A stretch of DNA of 64,000 nt from positions 12,161,962-12,225,961 of the forward strand of contig NC_067208.1 in the NCBI RefSeq assembly GCF_026262505.1, in the 5' to 3' direction. The position numbers were made by a program, and so were the translations under genes. Position 1 is the stretch's first letter; the number at the start of each line of letters is the position of its first letter. The stretch is from Trichomonas vaginalis G3. Lineage: Eukaryota; Parabasalia; Trichomonadida; Trichomonadidae. The notes beneath the pieces were generated by a model. The model had not been told where the DNA came from. It searched no databases and saw only the letters and a list, made by a program, of their open reading frames with translations. Of the stretch, positions 31,445 through 40,989 are shown in pieces.

Positions 31445-31476
31445 ATCCAACTATTCTATATTTTTACCCATATGAA

Positions 31477-33084
31477 ATGTACGCCGCTCAGAATATAACG
31501 CCAACAGTTTTGGATGCCATGAACGGAAATGTTTCCGAATGGTATAACGAATGCGACAATGCCATTAGAAGGTCAGAAATAGTTCCTGGAACTTACGAAT
31601 ATACAACTGCTGTTTCTTATGGAAATGTAGGTGAGTTTGGAGAAGGTTCTTCAACAACAGTAGATATTGCTTGCGACAGGTTTCACATTATTTCTATTGA
31701 CAACTCATTCTTATACGTGGAACAAGACATTGAAATAAAACCTTCTGCCAAGTTGTCTGACAAGAAAGGTTGCAATGGAATTTTCTATGTCGGATACCAA
31801 TATGCTCCAGAAGTTTTCATGGGATATAAGATATATTCTAACTCTGACTTAGTTCAAACAGTAACATGGGCAAACTATGAATGGTTCGCTTTAAGAAACT
31901 CAGTACAACCACAAGCTAGAGAACAAACAGACCAGTATGCAAATATTGAGAAAATAAGAAGACTTGACCCTAACGTTCCAGGAGTTTATGTTAACCTTTC
32001 TGGTTCAGATGGAAATGCTGCCACTAAAGTAAAACTGAAACTTAGAGTTCCTTTGTCATCTTTCCTCATCTTCAGGTTTTTAAGATACTTGCCAAACTGG
32101 GCAGGAAAAATTTCTATCGAACTTACTCCAAGCAAAAATAACTTAGTCATTGCACCAACACAAGACCCATTCACTATTACAGACGTAAAGGGAACAAATA
32201 AAACATCATTCGCCGAATTTTGCAAAGACAAAGTTGACTTAGACTTTGGTTTCTCAAACTTCAACAATGAAGTAAACTATTATTTCAATGCTGCTGGAAC
32301 TGCTTGGGACCCAGTTAAGTTCACATGCGAAAAATTTGAATGCAAGAGAATAGAAAGCAGACTTGCCGTTTATATGTTGGACCCAGATATTTCAAATGCT
32401 TTAGCTGCCAAATATATTGCAGTTCCACTTATGTTCCCTATACACCAAATATCTGTCAAAGACTTTGCAGGTGAAGTTGGAAACCAAAGTGCTGACCCAG
32501 GTGCAAGAACAGATATTGCCTTAACAACTGCAATGAAACATGCAGATACTATGTTTGTACTGTTCAGACGAACTATAAATGACTATTCTTGTTTCTACAA
32601 CCCTGGTATTAAATATCATATAAACATAGATGGCAAATATTATCCAAGAGAAGAATATTCTACAGTTGAGGATATGAGGTCATACAACTTGACATTAGAT
32701 GCTATGAACTTTAACAACAACTTCACAACAACCATTAACCCTGAAATGCAAAGTTCTATTATGCCATATGTGAAAGTATGGACCCATACAGGAGGTCAAA
32801 AAACTCAATATACAAATGGAGACCGTTCAAACTTTTGGCTTGGCATTCCATTTGCTGACTCAGAAGACTTTATGGGTGGTATTTCAACTGTTGGTACAGT
32901 TCAAGTACAATATACTGGTGACAGAGACGGTCCAGATGAATTGAAAGCAAAGAAGTTTACAAAACCAATAGCACTTTTCACGGAAGATGCTCTTTTGAAG
33001 ATTCGTTCGATGAAACCTGCTGGGGCTCCTCAGATTGGCATAACGACAGCTTCCATCGAGCAGATTTTGGCAGCAGGTCAGTAA
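31477..33084 (+). CDS. Polinton major capsid protein candidate (double jelly-roll)
   Basis: 535 open codons. The size, the position beside the large structural gene, and segments such as LRYLPNWAGKISIELTPSKN and SSFLIFRFLR fit Polinton/Maverick major capsid proteins, which adopt the double jelly-roll fold. The assignment rests on gene order and beta-rich composition; no fold search was possible. Upstream lies TATATTTTTACCCATATGAA immediately before the ATG, like other element genes. It converges with a small minus-strand gene and overlaps its end by about 107 bp. Confidence 0.7.
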   Translation: MYAAQNITPTVLDAMNGNVSEWYNECDNAIRRSEIVPGTYEYTTAVSYGNVGEFGEGSSTTVDIACDRFHIISIDNSFLYVEQDIEIKPSAKLSDKKGCNGIFYVGYQYAPEVFMGYKIYSNSDLVQTVTWANYEWFALRNSVQPQAREQTDQYANIEKIRRLDPNVPGVYVNLSGSDGNAATKVKLKLRVPLSSFLIFRFLRYLPNWAGKISIELTPSKNNLVIAPTQDPFTITDVKGTNKTSFAEFCKDKVDLDFGFSNFNNEVNYYFNAAGTAWDPVKFTCEKFECKRIESRLAVYMLDPDISNALAAKYIAVPLMFPIHQISVKDFAGEVGNQSADPGARTDIALTTAMKHADTMFVLFRRTINDYSCFYNPGIKYHINIDGKYYPREEYSTVEDMRSYNLTLDAMNFNNNFTTTINPEMQSSIMPYVKVWTHTGGQKTQYTNGDRSNFWLGIPFADSEDFMGGISTVGTVQVQYTGDRDGPDELKAKKFTKPIALFTEDALLKIRSMKPAGAPQIGITTASIEQILAAGQ

Positions 33085-33397
33085 GTTGTTCTTGAACTGA
33101 CTTCTCTCCGTCAAATATTGACAGTACGCCAGTTTTGACATAATATTGTATTATAAACTTACCTTTAGAAATATCTGTAAGTTTTGAAGTTATATTTTTG
33201 TCTGCTTCAAGAACTTTCACCATTTCAGTTATACCAACTTTCTTTGCTTTATGAAAATATTTAGGTTCAGCAAAGACTGCTATTCTATAACATTTTCCAT
33301 TGTTTGTGTAAAGAACTATTCTGTCAATGTATTTGTATTGTTTGTGAGTATAAACTTTGTTCTGCTTCAATTCAATAAGATATCCGAATACGTCCAT
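32978..33397 (-). CDS. Polinton small protein, 139 aa, unknown
   Basis: Open frame from ATG, divergent from the next gene (33416) with only 18 bp between the two start codons. The sequence is rich in Tyr, Lys and Val (MDVFGYLIELKQNKVYTHKQ, RIVLYTNNGKCYRIAVFAEP), with an alternating beta pattern in the first 100 residues; the end overlaps the capsid gene. No family recognised. A shared bidirectional promoter with the neighbour is likely. Confidence 0.55.
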   Translation of the reverse strand: MDVFGYLIELKQNKVYTHKQYKYIDRIVLYTNNGKCYRIAVFAEPKYFHKAKKVGITEMVKVLEADKNITSKLTDISKGKFIIQYYVKTGVLSIFDGEKSVQEQLTDLLPKSARWKLSLCQSEEPQQVSSNESSKEHLP

Positions 33398-33415
33398 CTT
33401 TTTATTCTAAGTAAA

Positions 33416-33994
33416 ATGTCATTTCCGAAAAATAGAAGCGTAAGTGTTTCAAAAGGTTTAATGGCGGTGGCAGATGTGAAGTTAAATTCACCAACTCAAA
33501 CAAACAGTCAAAGTGTTGTTGTCAATGTCAAAGACAGAGATGTTGAAGTGGGGAAACCATACGAAGACGAAAATGGTATAACAATAGTTCCTGTAAAAGA
33601 ACCAACATATCCTGAAGTTAGCAGAGACTTAAGTTCTGTTGCAGATATTCGAAACGACTACCAACAACTTAAAGACAAACTTCAAACTCAGGAAAAGATT
33701 TGTCAGGCTTTAAGTATAATGTTAAACTTGGTCGAACACAACCCTGTAAAAGTGAACTCATATGTCATTGCACCTCATGAAGTTTTGAAAGAACTATTGA
33801 AACTTTTGACAGAGGCAGACGATATAAACATCAAAGAAATAGAACCCGACATTAGTTGCTGTGGTGTTTCATATAATGTCATTGACAAGATATACGTTAT
33901 GAAAGGAGGTGAAACATTGAACTTAAAATATAGTTTCCCAGACGTTATAAAAATATTTGACGACCACAACATTTCATTAAAATTTATTTGCTAA
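33416..33994 (+). CDS. Polinton protein, 192 aa, unknown
   Basis: The start was chosen at the ATG of MSFPKNRSVSVSKGLMAVAD. The frame stays open upstream, but it lies opposite the divergent 139-aa gene. It has a Ser/Val-rich front, a helical middle (LSSVADIRNDYQQLKDKLQT) and a C-terminal part with paired cysteines (EPDISCCGVSYNVIDKIYVM). It is placed between capsid and penton-like parts, so it may be a minor virion protein (inference). Confidence 0.55.
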   Translation: MSFPKNRSVSVSKGLMAVADVKLNSPTQTNSQSVVVNVKDRDVEVGKPYEDENGITIVPVKEPTYPEVSRDLSSVADIRNDYQQLKDKLQTQEKICQALSIMLNLVEHNPVKVNSYVIAPHEVLKELLKLLTEADDINIKEIEPDISCCGVSYNVIDKIYVMKGGETLNLKYSFPDVIKIFDDHNISLKFIC

Positions 33995-33998
33995 GTAA

Positions 33999-34787
33999 AT
34001 GGCAGAAGACATAATGGTTTATACTATTACGACTAAAAACCTGAGTCATATAATTCTATAACAACAAACTTACAAAGTCCTCAAGGACGATATGTAAACT
34101 AACCTTAAACACAATGACGACTAAAGCTTGTTTGCTCTTTTGACACCAGAAGACTTTATTGTTGTGAATGGTAAAAAATACTCCTTTGAAGATACTTACT
34201 CAGATATACCACCAACAGGTTTTGTTGACTTATTTAATACTTTAAGTACGGTGTAACAGTGCTGCAACTAGAGCAGTTCATTATGTTTGGATGTCCGACT
34301 GAGTTTACTATAAACGATATGAGCTATAATACAAAACTTATATCTGGTTTTTACTACCAACAGTTTCTATAACAGGAAAAGGTGTCATACAAGGAATGTC
34401 TATTCCATTGACATTAAGCACACCAATCTTATATATTGTTTCAAACTTAGGTTCAAAGTGTTATTCGAATGTCGACAGAAACTATTATGACCAAAAGATA
34501 CTTATGCGTATAAACAATACTTTCTCTGCTGGTTTGCCTATTGTTCATTCGAATGCAGAATTTTCAACCTTAGTGAATCAAACACTTTGGCAAGTATAAC
34601 GTTGACATTAGTTGACGCAAACTTTGTTCCTGTAAAACTTTTATGTCCTATGTATTTGTCAATGACGGCAGAAAGTTTCGAATTGGAAGATGCAACTGGT
34701 GAAAGTATTGTAGTACAAGAACAACTTCAACAACAAATAGCTCAAGAACAACAAATGCAACAAATGCAACAACAAAGTCAAGAATAA
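33999..34787 (+). pseudogene. Polinton minor capsid (penton-like) remnant, tentative
   Basis: A decayed stretch after the 192-aa gene, with several breaks. Readable parts are beta-rich (LSTPILYIVSNLGSKCYSNV; ITLTLVDANFVPVKLLCPMY) and end in a Gln/Met-rich tail (QQIAQEQQMQQMQQQSQE). Its position after the major capsid gene suggests a penton or other minor capsid protein, but I cannot show it. Confidence 0.35.
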
Positions 34788-34816
34788 AAAAATATTATTT
34801 TTTTATTTTTATAAAA

Positions 34817-36041
34817 ATGTACAGAATAGATGTTTCAGATTTTTATGACTTCCAAGCATTCAGAAATATTGTCCATTTCGAGACTATAACAAAGCAGTCG
34901 AGAATTTGAAACGTTTAGTCATTTATATGTCGACTCTGCCCCAGAATGTTATGTTATGAAAGAATGGATGTAGTCTTTAACAACCTAAAGCGACAATAGT
35001 TTCAGAACAAGAATGTAGACAGAAAACTAAGAAAATAAAAGTCGTACAAGTTGGCATGAAGATGTTAGATGCTTGGGTATCTTATTGTCAAAACTTGAAG
35101 ATTTTTCAGTTCGTGGTATAAAGTTTTATACACCTTCTCCAAACTTCTATTCTATCTTCACTGGATATAAATATGAACAAGTAGAATGGACAAGAAAATA
35201 TTATAGAAGCTTGGTTAGACCATGTCCAAAGAAAATTATATGCAAATGGAAACGAAAAGTTTATGAGTATATCTTATGTTGGTTTGCAAACATCTTCAAC
35301 ATCCAAGTGCTAAAATGAAACTGCTCTCATTATAATTGGAAACAAGGAACAGGTAAGAACACATTCTTTACAGATATCTTATGCAAACTGTTAGAAGGTT
35401 ATTCGAACCCTAATATGACAAACTTAGAAAACATCTGCGGTAAATTTAACTTCAATAGAGAATATGAAACTTATAGTTTGCAATGAACTTCAAAGTATAG
35501 ATACAACAAAAGTTTTGAACTCAGATGCTTTGAAGAGTCTTATAACAGACAAAGTTGGAGTTGTTGAAAGAAAGTATAAAGACCAAAGAGTTTGTGAAAA
35601 TGTTGCAAACTTCATTATGGTTTCAAACAATGCTGTTCCGATGAAGTTAGAAAGTTCTGACAGAAATATGTAGTTGTCAGAACGTCAGATTCTCATATGC
35701 AAGATACAGAATATTTTGACGCTTTGTCAGAAACTTTGACATCTGACTTTTACAACCACTTGTTCTCATATTTTATGACATTAGATATTTCAAAGTTCAA
35801 TCCAAGACAAATTCCACATACCGAAGAGAGACAAACATTGTTAGAAGCAAACAAGAGTGTTTATGAACTATTCGTAGATGAAACTGACTTTGTGTCATTA
35901 GATGAAAGGTCATTGTACGATTCGTATAAACAATATTGTCAAGAATATGGTTATATGACAGCGTCTAAACGAACATTCTTGGCAAATGTCAAAAGTCTTT
36001 TACGAAGAATGAATGGTGTATATTACAAAGAAAAATTCTGA
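34817..36041 (+). pseudogene. Polinton D5/SF3-type helicase remnant
   Basis: A decayed gene with several breaks. It shows a GTGKNTFF phosphate-binding loop near 35350, then NLENICGKFNFNREY and, near 35620, FIMVSNNAVPMK, which corresponds to the sensor region (typically M.SN) of D5-like primase-helicases. The C-terminal part (YCQEYGYMTASKRTFLANVK) resembles the winged-helix tail of the same family. SF3 helicases occur in virophages and some Polinton relatives and would act in element replication. Confidence 0.6.
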
Positions 36042-36079
36042 GTAAATTTAAAAAAAAATATTTTTTATCGATAGAAAAG

Positions 36080-36480
36080 ATGACAAAATTCATCTCAGTA
36101 AACAAGTACATGTCAGGACTTAAAGAAGAACTAGACCCATTCACATATTGAATGTTTACTTCTACCATTTGAAAAGTCTTCATTCAGCAAAGTTGGAACA
36201 TCGAACCAGTTAAGTTTGCTATTTGTGACTAAAAATGCGTGCGAAAATTTGAAGACTTAGACATAGAAGGTTTGTTAACAGTCAAAGAAAGTTTTGACAG
36301 AAGGTTCTCAAACCTTAAAGAAGGCCAAAGCATACAAACTGTTATACCTTATGAACCAAAGAAAGCAGACGACTATGAATATTATGAGTCTAAAGTTGTA
36401 GAAGTTCAAGGTAAATTGGGTAAAAAGATTTTAGAGTCTAAGCCATGTTTACTCCTAAAGAGAAGAGAACATTGACATTG
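36080..36480 (+). pseudogene. Polinton gene remnant, unknown
   Basis: A decayed stretch with a longest readable part of 78 codons (MRKFEDLDIEGLLTVKESFD..., VIPYEPKKADDYEYYESKVV). It has a few breaks. The start region carries the A+T-rich motif seen before other element genes (ATATTTTTTATCGATAG). No family recognised. Confidence 0.35.
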
Positions 36481-36499
36481 ACCCAGAAATGTTCTAAAA

Positions 36500-36960
36500 A
36501 TAAAATTTTATTTTTACATTCAAATTCTTCTTCTCTGGCTCTGGTTCTTTCTTCTCTTCTTCTACTTTCTTTTCTTTCTTTTCTTTCTTTCTTCTTTTCT
36601 GGTGGAGTTATGTCAAACTTCTCAGAACCATATTTTTGTAAAAGTTCTTTGTCCTTTAATAGCTCTTCTATCTCTGTTTTCTATTTCATCTTCAAGAACA
36701 GTGCATGTGTCTTCTTTGCATTCTAAGAAGTTTTGTTGGACTTCATCTCTCCAAGAGGCGTCATCTCTGTCAACAAGTCTGTCATTGACAAATTTTAAGA
36801 CTGCTCTGCTTAATGTTTTATGGTTCTTGTCATATTCCCAGAAACAGAACTTTAGAACAAATTCACCTTTCTTGTTTACACTATGTAAGATTTTATGGTC
36901 TACAGATGTTTTGCTGTCAAAAAGTTTGTCTCGAATATAGATAGCGAAATCGCTAGACAT
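36500..36960 (-). pseudogene. Polinton gene remnant with Lys/Glu-rich tail
   Basis: The readable front part (MSSDFAIYIRDKLFDSKTSV, DHKILHSVNKKGEFVLKFCF) is about 112 codons, followed by a nearly pure pyrimidine tract on the plus strand (36535-36600) that would encode a Lys/Glu-rich tail. At least one break. Unknown function. It converges with the remnant on its left. Confidence 0.4.
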
Positions 36961-36999
36961 TTTTCTAAAAGATAAAAATTTTTAATTTTTCTAAAAATA

Positions 37000-37870
37000 T
37001 GTTAGAAAAAAAAGTTTGCTGACATTGACAAGAAATTGAGAATGTTTTAAACAAGAACAAGAGGAAGTTAGAAAATGCTCAGATAAAGCCTATACATGAC
37101 AAGTTCTTATTTGCTCAGAATGGATATAACAGGTCTAATTGCACCACCTGGGTCTGGTAAGACTTTCACTTATCTTAAAATGGCTGCACAACAACAAGAA
37201 CTAGATGAGAAAACCCATTCTATGAGTTAGTAGTCATTTGTAGTACTTCTGGTCAATTTGACCAAACCGTCAATTCGTTCAAAGATATTATAAAGAAGTC
37301 TAAGTTAGTATGTATAAAGGATACTGAGTTGTTAGATTGGATAAAGAAGTACCAAAGAAGGGTTTTGAAGTATAATGCTAAAATGAGTATGTCAATTCGA
37401 AGTTTAAAGACCCAAATGAGGAAATGCAGAGAATATTAGAGAAGAAACACTTCAGAAACAAACAGAAGAGATAGAATACATTTCGAAGAAATTGCAATCT
37501 TACGATGAAGACTTACCCTCACAGATGTCTTCTTATCTTAGATGATTTCGCCTCTCATCCTTTGTTAAAGAATAGAGAACAAGACATGTGTCGAATTCTT
37601 AAGAAACTTAGGCACTTTAACATTTCAGTCGTCATTTGTGTACAGACAGCAAAGAGTTTAAGTAAGGATGTTAAAAGAATACTTACTGACATTATACTTT
37701 TCCCCGGATTGTCCGAAGACGATTTCATGGAACTTATGAAAGAGTCCATGGCAGGTAAGTTTGACAGACATGAACTATGGGAGAAGTACAAAGTCATACA
37801 AGACCCTCATACTTCTTTCAGAATTCATATCTACGCAAACAAAGTTCAAATTGTAAAAAGTCAAGCTTGA
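37000..37870 (+). pseudogene. Polinton packaging ATPase remnant (A32/FtsK-HerA type)
   Basis: A Walker A segment (GLIAPPGSGKT, near 37135) and Walker B (CLLILDDF, near 37530) separated by about 130 residues, followed by KLRHFNISVVICVQTAKSLS, match the packaging ATPases of Polintons and adenovirus/NCLDV relatives, which drive DNA into the capsid. The gene has a few breaks. Confidence 0.7.
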
Positions 37871-37886
37871 AAAATAAAGAGTTCAT

Positions 37887-38873
37887 CTACCCTACTTGTT
37901 TGAAGTTGTCAAAATACTCTGTTATTTTTTCTTTCAGTAGCGGTAAGTCTTCTTTGAAGGTAAGTATTGTACAACCTTTCATATCATAGTGTGTTTGAGG
38001 TAACGTATCTTGAACTATTTGTTTCACATCTTCATTTGGTGTCATTGAAATCGGTAAGTTTTCGCGATAGAACCAATTTCTGTCAGATTTGTAAATCTTA
38101 GCAAGGTCGTAAAAGCTTTTGTTGTTTCTTCTGACTAAATGCAACATAACCATATCTTTATCTTCTTCATTTTCCATCTCTTCAGTATAAATCATATACT
38201 TATAGTTCTTTTCCTTTCCTTTTGGTACCGAACGTGGTATTCTTTTCTGAATGCTTTTGTCTTTTGCTTCAATGACTTCATCTTTTGCATGAAGTTTCTT
38301 TTCCATCTCTTCACGTTCTTGTCTATGAATTTCGTCAAGAAGTCTGTAAATATACCAAGCATAACGAAGCGAAGCCCACATTGCAACAGCATTTACAAGA
38401 AGTCTATGTACATACCAGCCTCTCAAACCATTTGGCAAATTTTTACGATTTTCATGTGTTTTAGGCGACTGGGGTTTTTTACTTACTCGCTGTTCTTCAC
38501 TGTTTTCATAGAGTTTTGGCGACTGGGGTTTTTTACTTACTCGCTGTTCTTCACTGTTTTCATAGAGTTTTGGCGACTGCGGTTTTTTACTTACTCGCTG
38601 TTCTTCACTGTTTTCATAGAGTTTTGGCGACCCCGAAAAAAGTCTGTCTCGCTGTGCTTCGCTCAAAAGTTCTTGTGTGCTTTGGTTTTTGAACCAATCG
38701 TCTGTATGTTTGGTATCTGGAGCATAACATGCTGTCAAAATACTTTGCATTTGGTACATATCGTCTTTGACCGAACGAATGAGACGTAACTGTTTGTTAA
38801 ACTGAACCCACTCGTATTCTTCATTTATAGCTTCATGGACTATAACTGTTGTTGTGTTCTCTGTTGTTGACAT
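37887..38873 (-). CDS. Polinton protein with 18-residue tandem repeat and DUF3627-like end
   Basis: 328 codons, starting at the ATG of MSTTENTTTVIVHEA. Residues about 80-140 hold three 54-bp (18-residue) copies of SPKLYENSEEQRVSKKPQ. The middle contains RGWYVHRLLVNAVAMWASLR, and a charged helix follows. The last 120 residues (YMIYTEEMENEEDKDMVMLH ... YDLAKIYKSDRNWF) recall the C-terminal domain found in iridovirus/poxvirus KilA-N or MSV199 proteins, a tentative match. A partial relative of this gene lies at 39617-39817. Possibly a DNA-binding regulator. Confidence 0.55.
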   Translation of the reverse strand: MSTTENTTTVIVHEAINEEYEWVQFNKQLRLIRSVKDDMYQMQSILTACYAPDTKHTDDWFKNQSTQELLSEAQRDRLFSGSPKLYENSEEQRVSKKPQSPKLYENSEEQRVSKKPQSPKLYENSEEQRVSKKPQSPKTHENRKNLPNGLRGWYVHRLLVNAVAMWASLRYAWYIYRLLDEIHRQEREEMEKKLHAKDEVIEAKDKSIQKRIPRSVPKGKEKNYKYMIYTEEMENEEDKDMVMLHLVRRNNKSFYDLAKIYKSDRNWFYRENLPISMTPNEDVKQIVQDTLPQTHYDMKGCTILTFKEDLPLLKEKITEYFDNFKQVG

Positions 38874-38904
38874 ATCTGTCTTTACATACAAAATAAAAAA
38901 AATA

Positions 38905-39400
38905 AATAAAATAAAACTAACTTTATTTTTTCTATCTTAAGGAAATTCATGAAATTTGGTCATTTTTCAGCAAAAATATATTTTAGGTGAAGAGGTTAGA
39001 TCTAACCTGTTTTTTCACCTGTTTTTTCACCCTCTTGAATTTTCATGAATTTCCTTAAGATAGAAAAAATAAAGTTAGTTTTATTTTATTTATTTTGTAT
39101 AAAAGATATGATTTCAGGGATTTTTTTGACGAAGTGCAAATCTTCACTTCGTCAAAAATAACAGTTATATAATGAAATTTGGTCATTTTTCAGCAAAAAT
39201 ATATTTTAGGTGAAGAGGTTAGATCTAACCTGTTTTTTCACCTGTTTTTTCACCCTCTTGAATTTTCATGAATTTCCTTAAGATAGAAAAAATAAAGTTA
39301 GTTTTATTTTATTTATTTTGTATAAAAGATATGATTTCAGGGATTTTTTTGACGAAGTGCAAATCTTCACTTCGTCAAAAATAACAGTTATATAATGAAA
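38905..39400. repeat. 223-bp tandem repeat with nested palindromes
   Basis: Two copies of a 223-bp unit start at 38951 and 39174, with a third start at 39397. Each unit contains a large foldback (AACTTTATTTTTTCTATCTT and AAGGAAATTCATGAA pairing with TTCATGAATTTCC and its continuation), a central perfect palindrome GGTTAGATCTAACC, TTTTTTCACC tracts, and a short hairpin GACGAAGTG...CACTTCGTC. Non-coding, located between the 37887 gene and a small plus-strand remnant. Candidate transcription terminator, insulator or replication structure. Confidence 0.75.
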
Positions 39401-39417
39401 TTTGGTCATTTTTTTCA

Positions 39418-39608
39418 TGTCAGAAGACTCGAAGGTGCAACACTTCCAAAATACCGACGAACTCAGAAGAGCAGCATGGCAGTATCTTCTTGACAACTTC
39501 TTTGAGTTCTCCAGGTACACCTTGGAAAATGCTGAAGAACTCCGACACAGAGAATTTGGAGAAATTGCGCTCCAATACTACCTTGACAAATTCTTGCGAT
39601 TTTCATGA
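39418..39608 (+). pseudogene. Small Polinton gene fragment
   Basis: A short open part (MSEDSKVQHFQNTDELRRAA..., LDNFFEFSRYTLENAEELRH) with internal similarity between its two halves (WQYLLDNFFEFS and LQYYLDKFLRFS). No family. It lies directly after the 223-bp repeats. Confidence 0.3.
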
Positions 39609-39616
39609 GTTTTATG

Positions 39617-39817
39617 CTAGACCGAAAAAAGTCGGTCTAGAGAAATTTCACTCAAAAGTTCTTGTGTGCTTTGGTTTCTGAACGATGTAAAGTAAGCCCA
39701 CATTGCAACTGCATTTACTAATAGTCTATGTACATACCAACCTCTTAAATTTATTGGCAAATTTTTACGATTTTCGTACGGAATCTCTTCTCTCGGTTTT
39801 CCGAGGGTAGCAATCAT
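39617..39817 (-). pseudogene. Duplicated fragment of the 37887 gene
   Basis: Encodes NRKNLPINLRGWYVHRLLVN and NQSTQELLSEISLDRLFSV, closely matching two separate parts of the 328-aa gene to the left. The order of the parts is consistent with a copy that lost its middle. It shows local duplication within the element. Confidence 0.6.
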
Positions 39818-39829
39818 ATGTGAAAACTC

Positions 39830-40048
39830 ATGATTTTTGTGCTGAATTCAATAAAAATATATTTTAGGTGAAGAGGTGAGATCTCACCTCTTTTTTCACC
39901 TCTTTTTTTAACATCATATGTCCTTACTGAAAAAGTATGTGTTCCATATGTCATTTTACTCAGAATTTTATACAGAATTCGGCAAAAATAAAATTTAGGG
40001 TAGAAGGGTATATCTACCCCGTTTTCTACCCTTTTTTCTACCATAAAG
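39830..40048. repeat. Two palindromic 3' modules
   Basis: Around 39869-39900 is GGTGAGATCTCACC followed by TTTTTTCACC tracts; around 39998-40040 is GGGTAGAAGGGTATATCTACCC with TTTCTACC tracts. Both follow A+T-rich leaders containing AATATATTTTAGG or AAAATTTAGG. The second stands directly after the stop of the minus-strand gene at 40051, as expected for a terminator. Confidence 0.6.
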
Positions 40049-40050
40049 TT

Positions 40051-40965
40051 TTATAAGCGTTTTACATGGTAAACATTGTGAATTCGTGAAATTCTAAACA
40101 ATTTTGTGGCTTCGATTTCCTCTGTCAGTATGTCAAAAGTTTTCACAATATTGAATGTATCTTTATATTTCTTCTTGACATCTGAAAGAAGGAAATCGTC
40201 AGCTGTTGGATAGTTTTTGTTTAGAAATGCCAATATGTTCATTTTGTTTTCTGCTGGTTTCTCTGCTTCTTTCTTTAAGTCAGCATAGTCGTTTAGCATA
40301 CGTTCTATCTCTTTGACAGAATAGTTATATTTCCTTATTGCTGCTTTACATTTAGAACATTGTGGGTTCATTTTAGCATTGTACATTGAAATTTGTCCTG
40401 CAAGTACAACTATAGCGTCAATGGTCCTCTTAAATTCAAAACATGCAGGTCTGATTTGTTCGTTCCATATTTTACATCTTTTATCTTTATCTCTTATCTG
40501 CCATACACATTCAGCAACTAACGAAACAAAGTTGTCGTAGGTCTTAAATTCTTCAGATTTATATATGTCAGAAACATTCTTATATACCATATCGCAGTCT
40601 TTGTCCATGACTTTGTGGTTGCAATGAAATCCAAGAAACTCATAGTTAACCTTACGTATGAACTTCTTAATTTCAACTGAGTCGGTTGGTCTGACTTCAA
40701 TTTCTTCAAATTCTGGAATAGTAAGCTTTTGTTGTTGGATTTCAGGAAGTTTAGGTAAATGTTCCACCAGGTCCTGCATTTCATAAAGATATTGTTCATT
40801 TGTTTCATCTTTTGCAGTGCAATCTAAATCTCCTTGGAGAAGTTCTTGCTTTATCTTCTGGATTTCTGTCTCAAAAGTATATGAAGAAGGAATGAAGCTT
40901 TTCATCTCAACTAACATTGAAGTTGGGTTCATAACTAAAGAGTTTGGTAAAGTTGTTGCTAACAT
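40051..40965 (-). CDS. Polinton protein, 304 aa, Cys/His-containing, unknown
   Basis: Open frame from ATG. The front is MLATTLPNSLVMNPTSMLVE. Acidic helical region about residues 30-95; possible metal-binding residues in FHCNHKVMDKDC (about 110-125) and CSKCKAAIRKY (about 205); the C-terminus is helical and ends in RISRIHNVYHVKRL. No recognised family. A palindromic module follows the stop; upstream ATATTTTTTATTTTTATTG matches the leader motif of other element genes. Confidence 0.6.
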   Translation of the reverse strand: MLATTLPNSLVMNPTSMLVEMKSFIPSSYTFETEIQKIKQELLQGDLDCTAKDETNEQYLYEMQDLVEHLPKLPEIQQQKLTIPEFEEIEVRPTDSVEIKKFIRKVNYEFLGFHCNHKVMDKDCDMVYKNVSDIYKSEEFKTYDNFVSLVAECVWQIRDKDKRCKIWNEQIRPACFEFKRTIDAIVVLAGQISMYNAKMNPQCSKCKAAIRKYNYSVKEIERMLNDYADLKKEAEKPAENKMNILAFLNKNYPTADDFLLSDVKKKYKDTFNIVKTFDILTEEIEATKLFRISRIHNVYHVKRL

Positions 40966-40989
40966 GTTCTTACAATAAAAATAAAAAAT

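Noticed and set aside
38139-38789. 216-codon plus-strand frame with repeated FTYSLFFTVFIEFWR
   Set aside because: Antisense shadow of the 54-bp repeats in the 37887-38873 gene.
38951-39396. CRISPR-like array
   Set aside because: Only two units of 223 bp without short spaced repeats, in a eukaryotic element; it is a tandem foldback repeat.
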